From Apostichopus japonicus (Eukaryota; Echinodermata; Holothuroidea; Aspidochirotida; Stichopodidae), in contig NC_092561.1 in the NCBI RefSeq assembly GCF_037975245.1, forward strand, positions 16,869,001 through 16,933,000: 64,000 bases of DNA. The letters are read 5' to 3'. The position numbers and the translations under genes were made by a program. Below, in pieces: positions 63,978 to 64,000 of the stretch (position 1 is its first letter; each line of letters opens with the position of its first letter). Below the pieces are notes generated by a model that was not told the origin of the DNA, did no database searches, and was given only the letters and a program-made list of their open reading frames with translations.

Positions 63978-64000
63978 CTGTGTAAAAATGACGACAAAAT
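57770..64000. repeat. 486-503-bp tandem array, 13 units, continuing off the window
   Basis: Unit spacings measured at the exon are 486, 500, 486, 495, 486, 501, 486, 486, 503, 486, 486 and 486. Two unit types exist: a 486-bp type with AAAGAAAGACCATAACAAAT, and a longer type with a C-rich ACCCGCCCCC run. They alternate at first and then occur as two or three short units between long ones. A 68-codon plus-strand frame is open in every unit, but lacks any family signature and is treated as chance. The left-most unit decays between about 57770 and 57850. Confidence 0.97.
58046..63977 (-). CDS. thirteen tandem 45-nt phase-0 exons (acidic 15-aa module)
   Basis: Exons: 58046-58090, 58532-58576, 59032-59076, 59518-59562, 60013-60057, 60499-60543, 61000-61044, 61486-61530, 61972-62016, 62475-62519, 62961-63005, 63447-63491 and 63933-63977. 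Each has acceptor TTTTTACACAG and donor AAG then GTAGGTATA, is exactly 45 nt, phase 0, and free of stops. The consensus product is TICEANDEIVTENSK. Variants are I to F (copies 2, 4, 5, 6), E to A (copies 3, 7, 8, 11, 13), E to K (copy 3), T to A (copy 11) and S to N (copy 9). They join in frame to the exon at 57089. If all are used, they add at least 195 residues. Use in mRNA is inferred, not shown. Confidence 0.6.

Overview
This is eukaryotic (metazoan) DNA. Genes are split by introns with GT..AG borders, exons are short, and transposons, minisatellites and tandem arrays dominate. Two recognisable host genes (a BTBD10/KCTD20-type BTB protein and ALDH8A1), CR1/L2-like retrotransposon tails, TU-like foldback elements and the abundance of TAGGCCTA-type words suggest a marine invertebrate deuterostome, most likely an echinoderm. 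That assignment is inference; no species can be named.

Left part (1-18.6 kb, minus strand): a complete BTBD10/KCTD20 homologue. Nine coding exons join in phase into 420 codons (ATG at 16646, stop at 470), and a probable non-coding first exon lies near 18.5 kb. Its introns hold a 45-bp minisatellite, a 105-bp repeat, a nest of hAT-like elements at 7.9-10.65 kb, a 60-bp repeat and a 2.1-kb hAT-like element with a perfect 8-bp target duplication. A related copy without that insertion sits at 49.3 kb.

Middle (18.69-29.01 kb): a 10.3-kb foldback element. Its inverted arms are built from a ~179-bp satellite (15 copies left, 8 right, inverted). The 6-kb core carries two in-phase minus-strand exons of a ubiquitin-specific-protease-like C-terminus. 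The element lies between the probable first exon of BTBD10 and exon 1 of ALDH8A1, so it appears to have split a head-to-head promoter region.

Right-middle (29.1-52 kb, plus strand): the first three exons of ALDH8A1 (kynurenine pathway); the catalytic part is not found before the window ends. Its introns hold a decayed non-LTR reverse transcriptase, an array rich in AGGTCA direct repeats, palindromic elements, and a second foldback element (40.40-46.03 kb). The latter has tandem-repeat arms, a broken BEN-domain-like gene and an interstitial telomeric tract inside a small inverted-repeat element.

Right end (52-64 kb, minus strand): a multi-exon gene whose large last exon encodes two zinc-finger-like motifs and a tyrosine-recombinase-like (Crypton-like) domain, interrupted by one -1 frameshift. 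Upstream are five short in-phase exons and then a 486-503-bp tandem array running off the window. Each of its 13 units contains one 45-nt phase-0 exon encoding an acidic 15-residue module. This tandemly amplified micro-exon array is the most unusual structure in the window.
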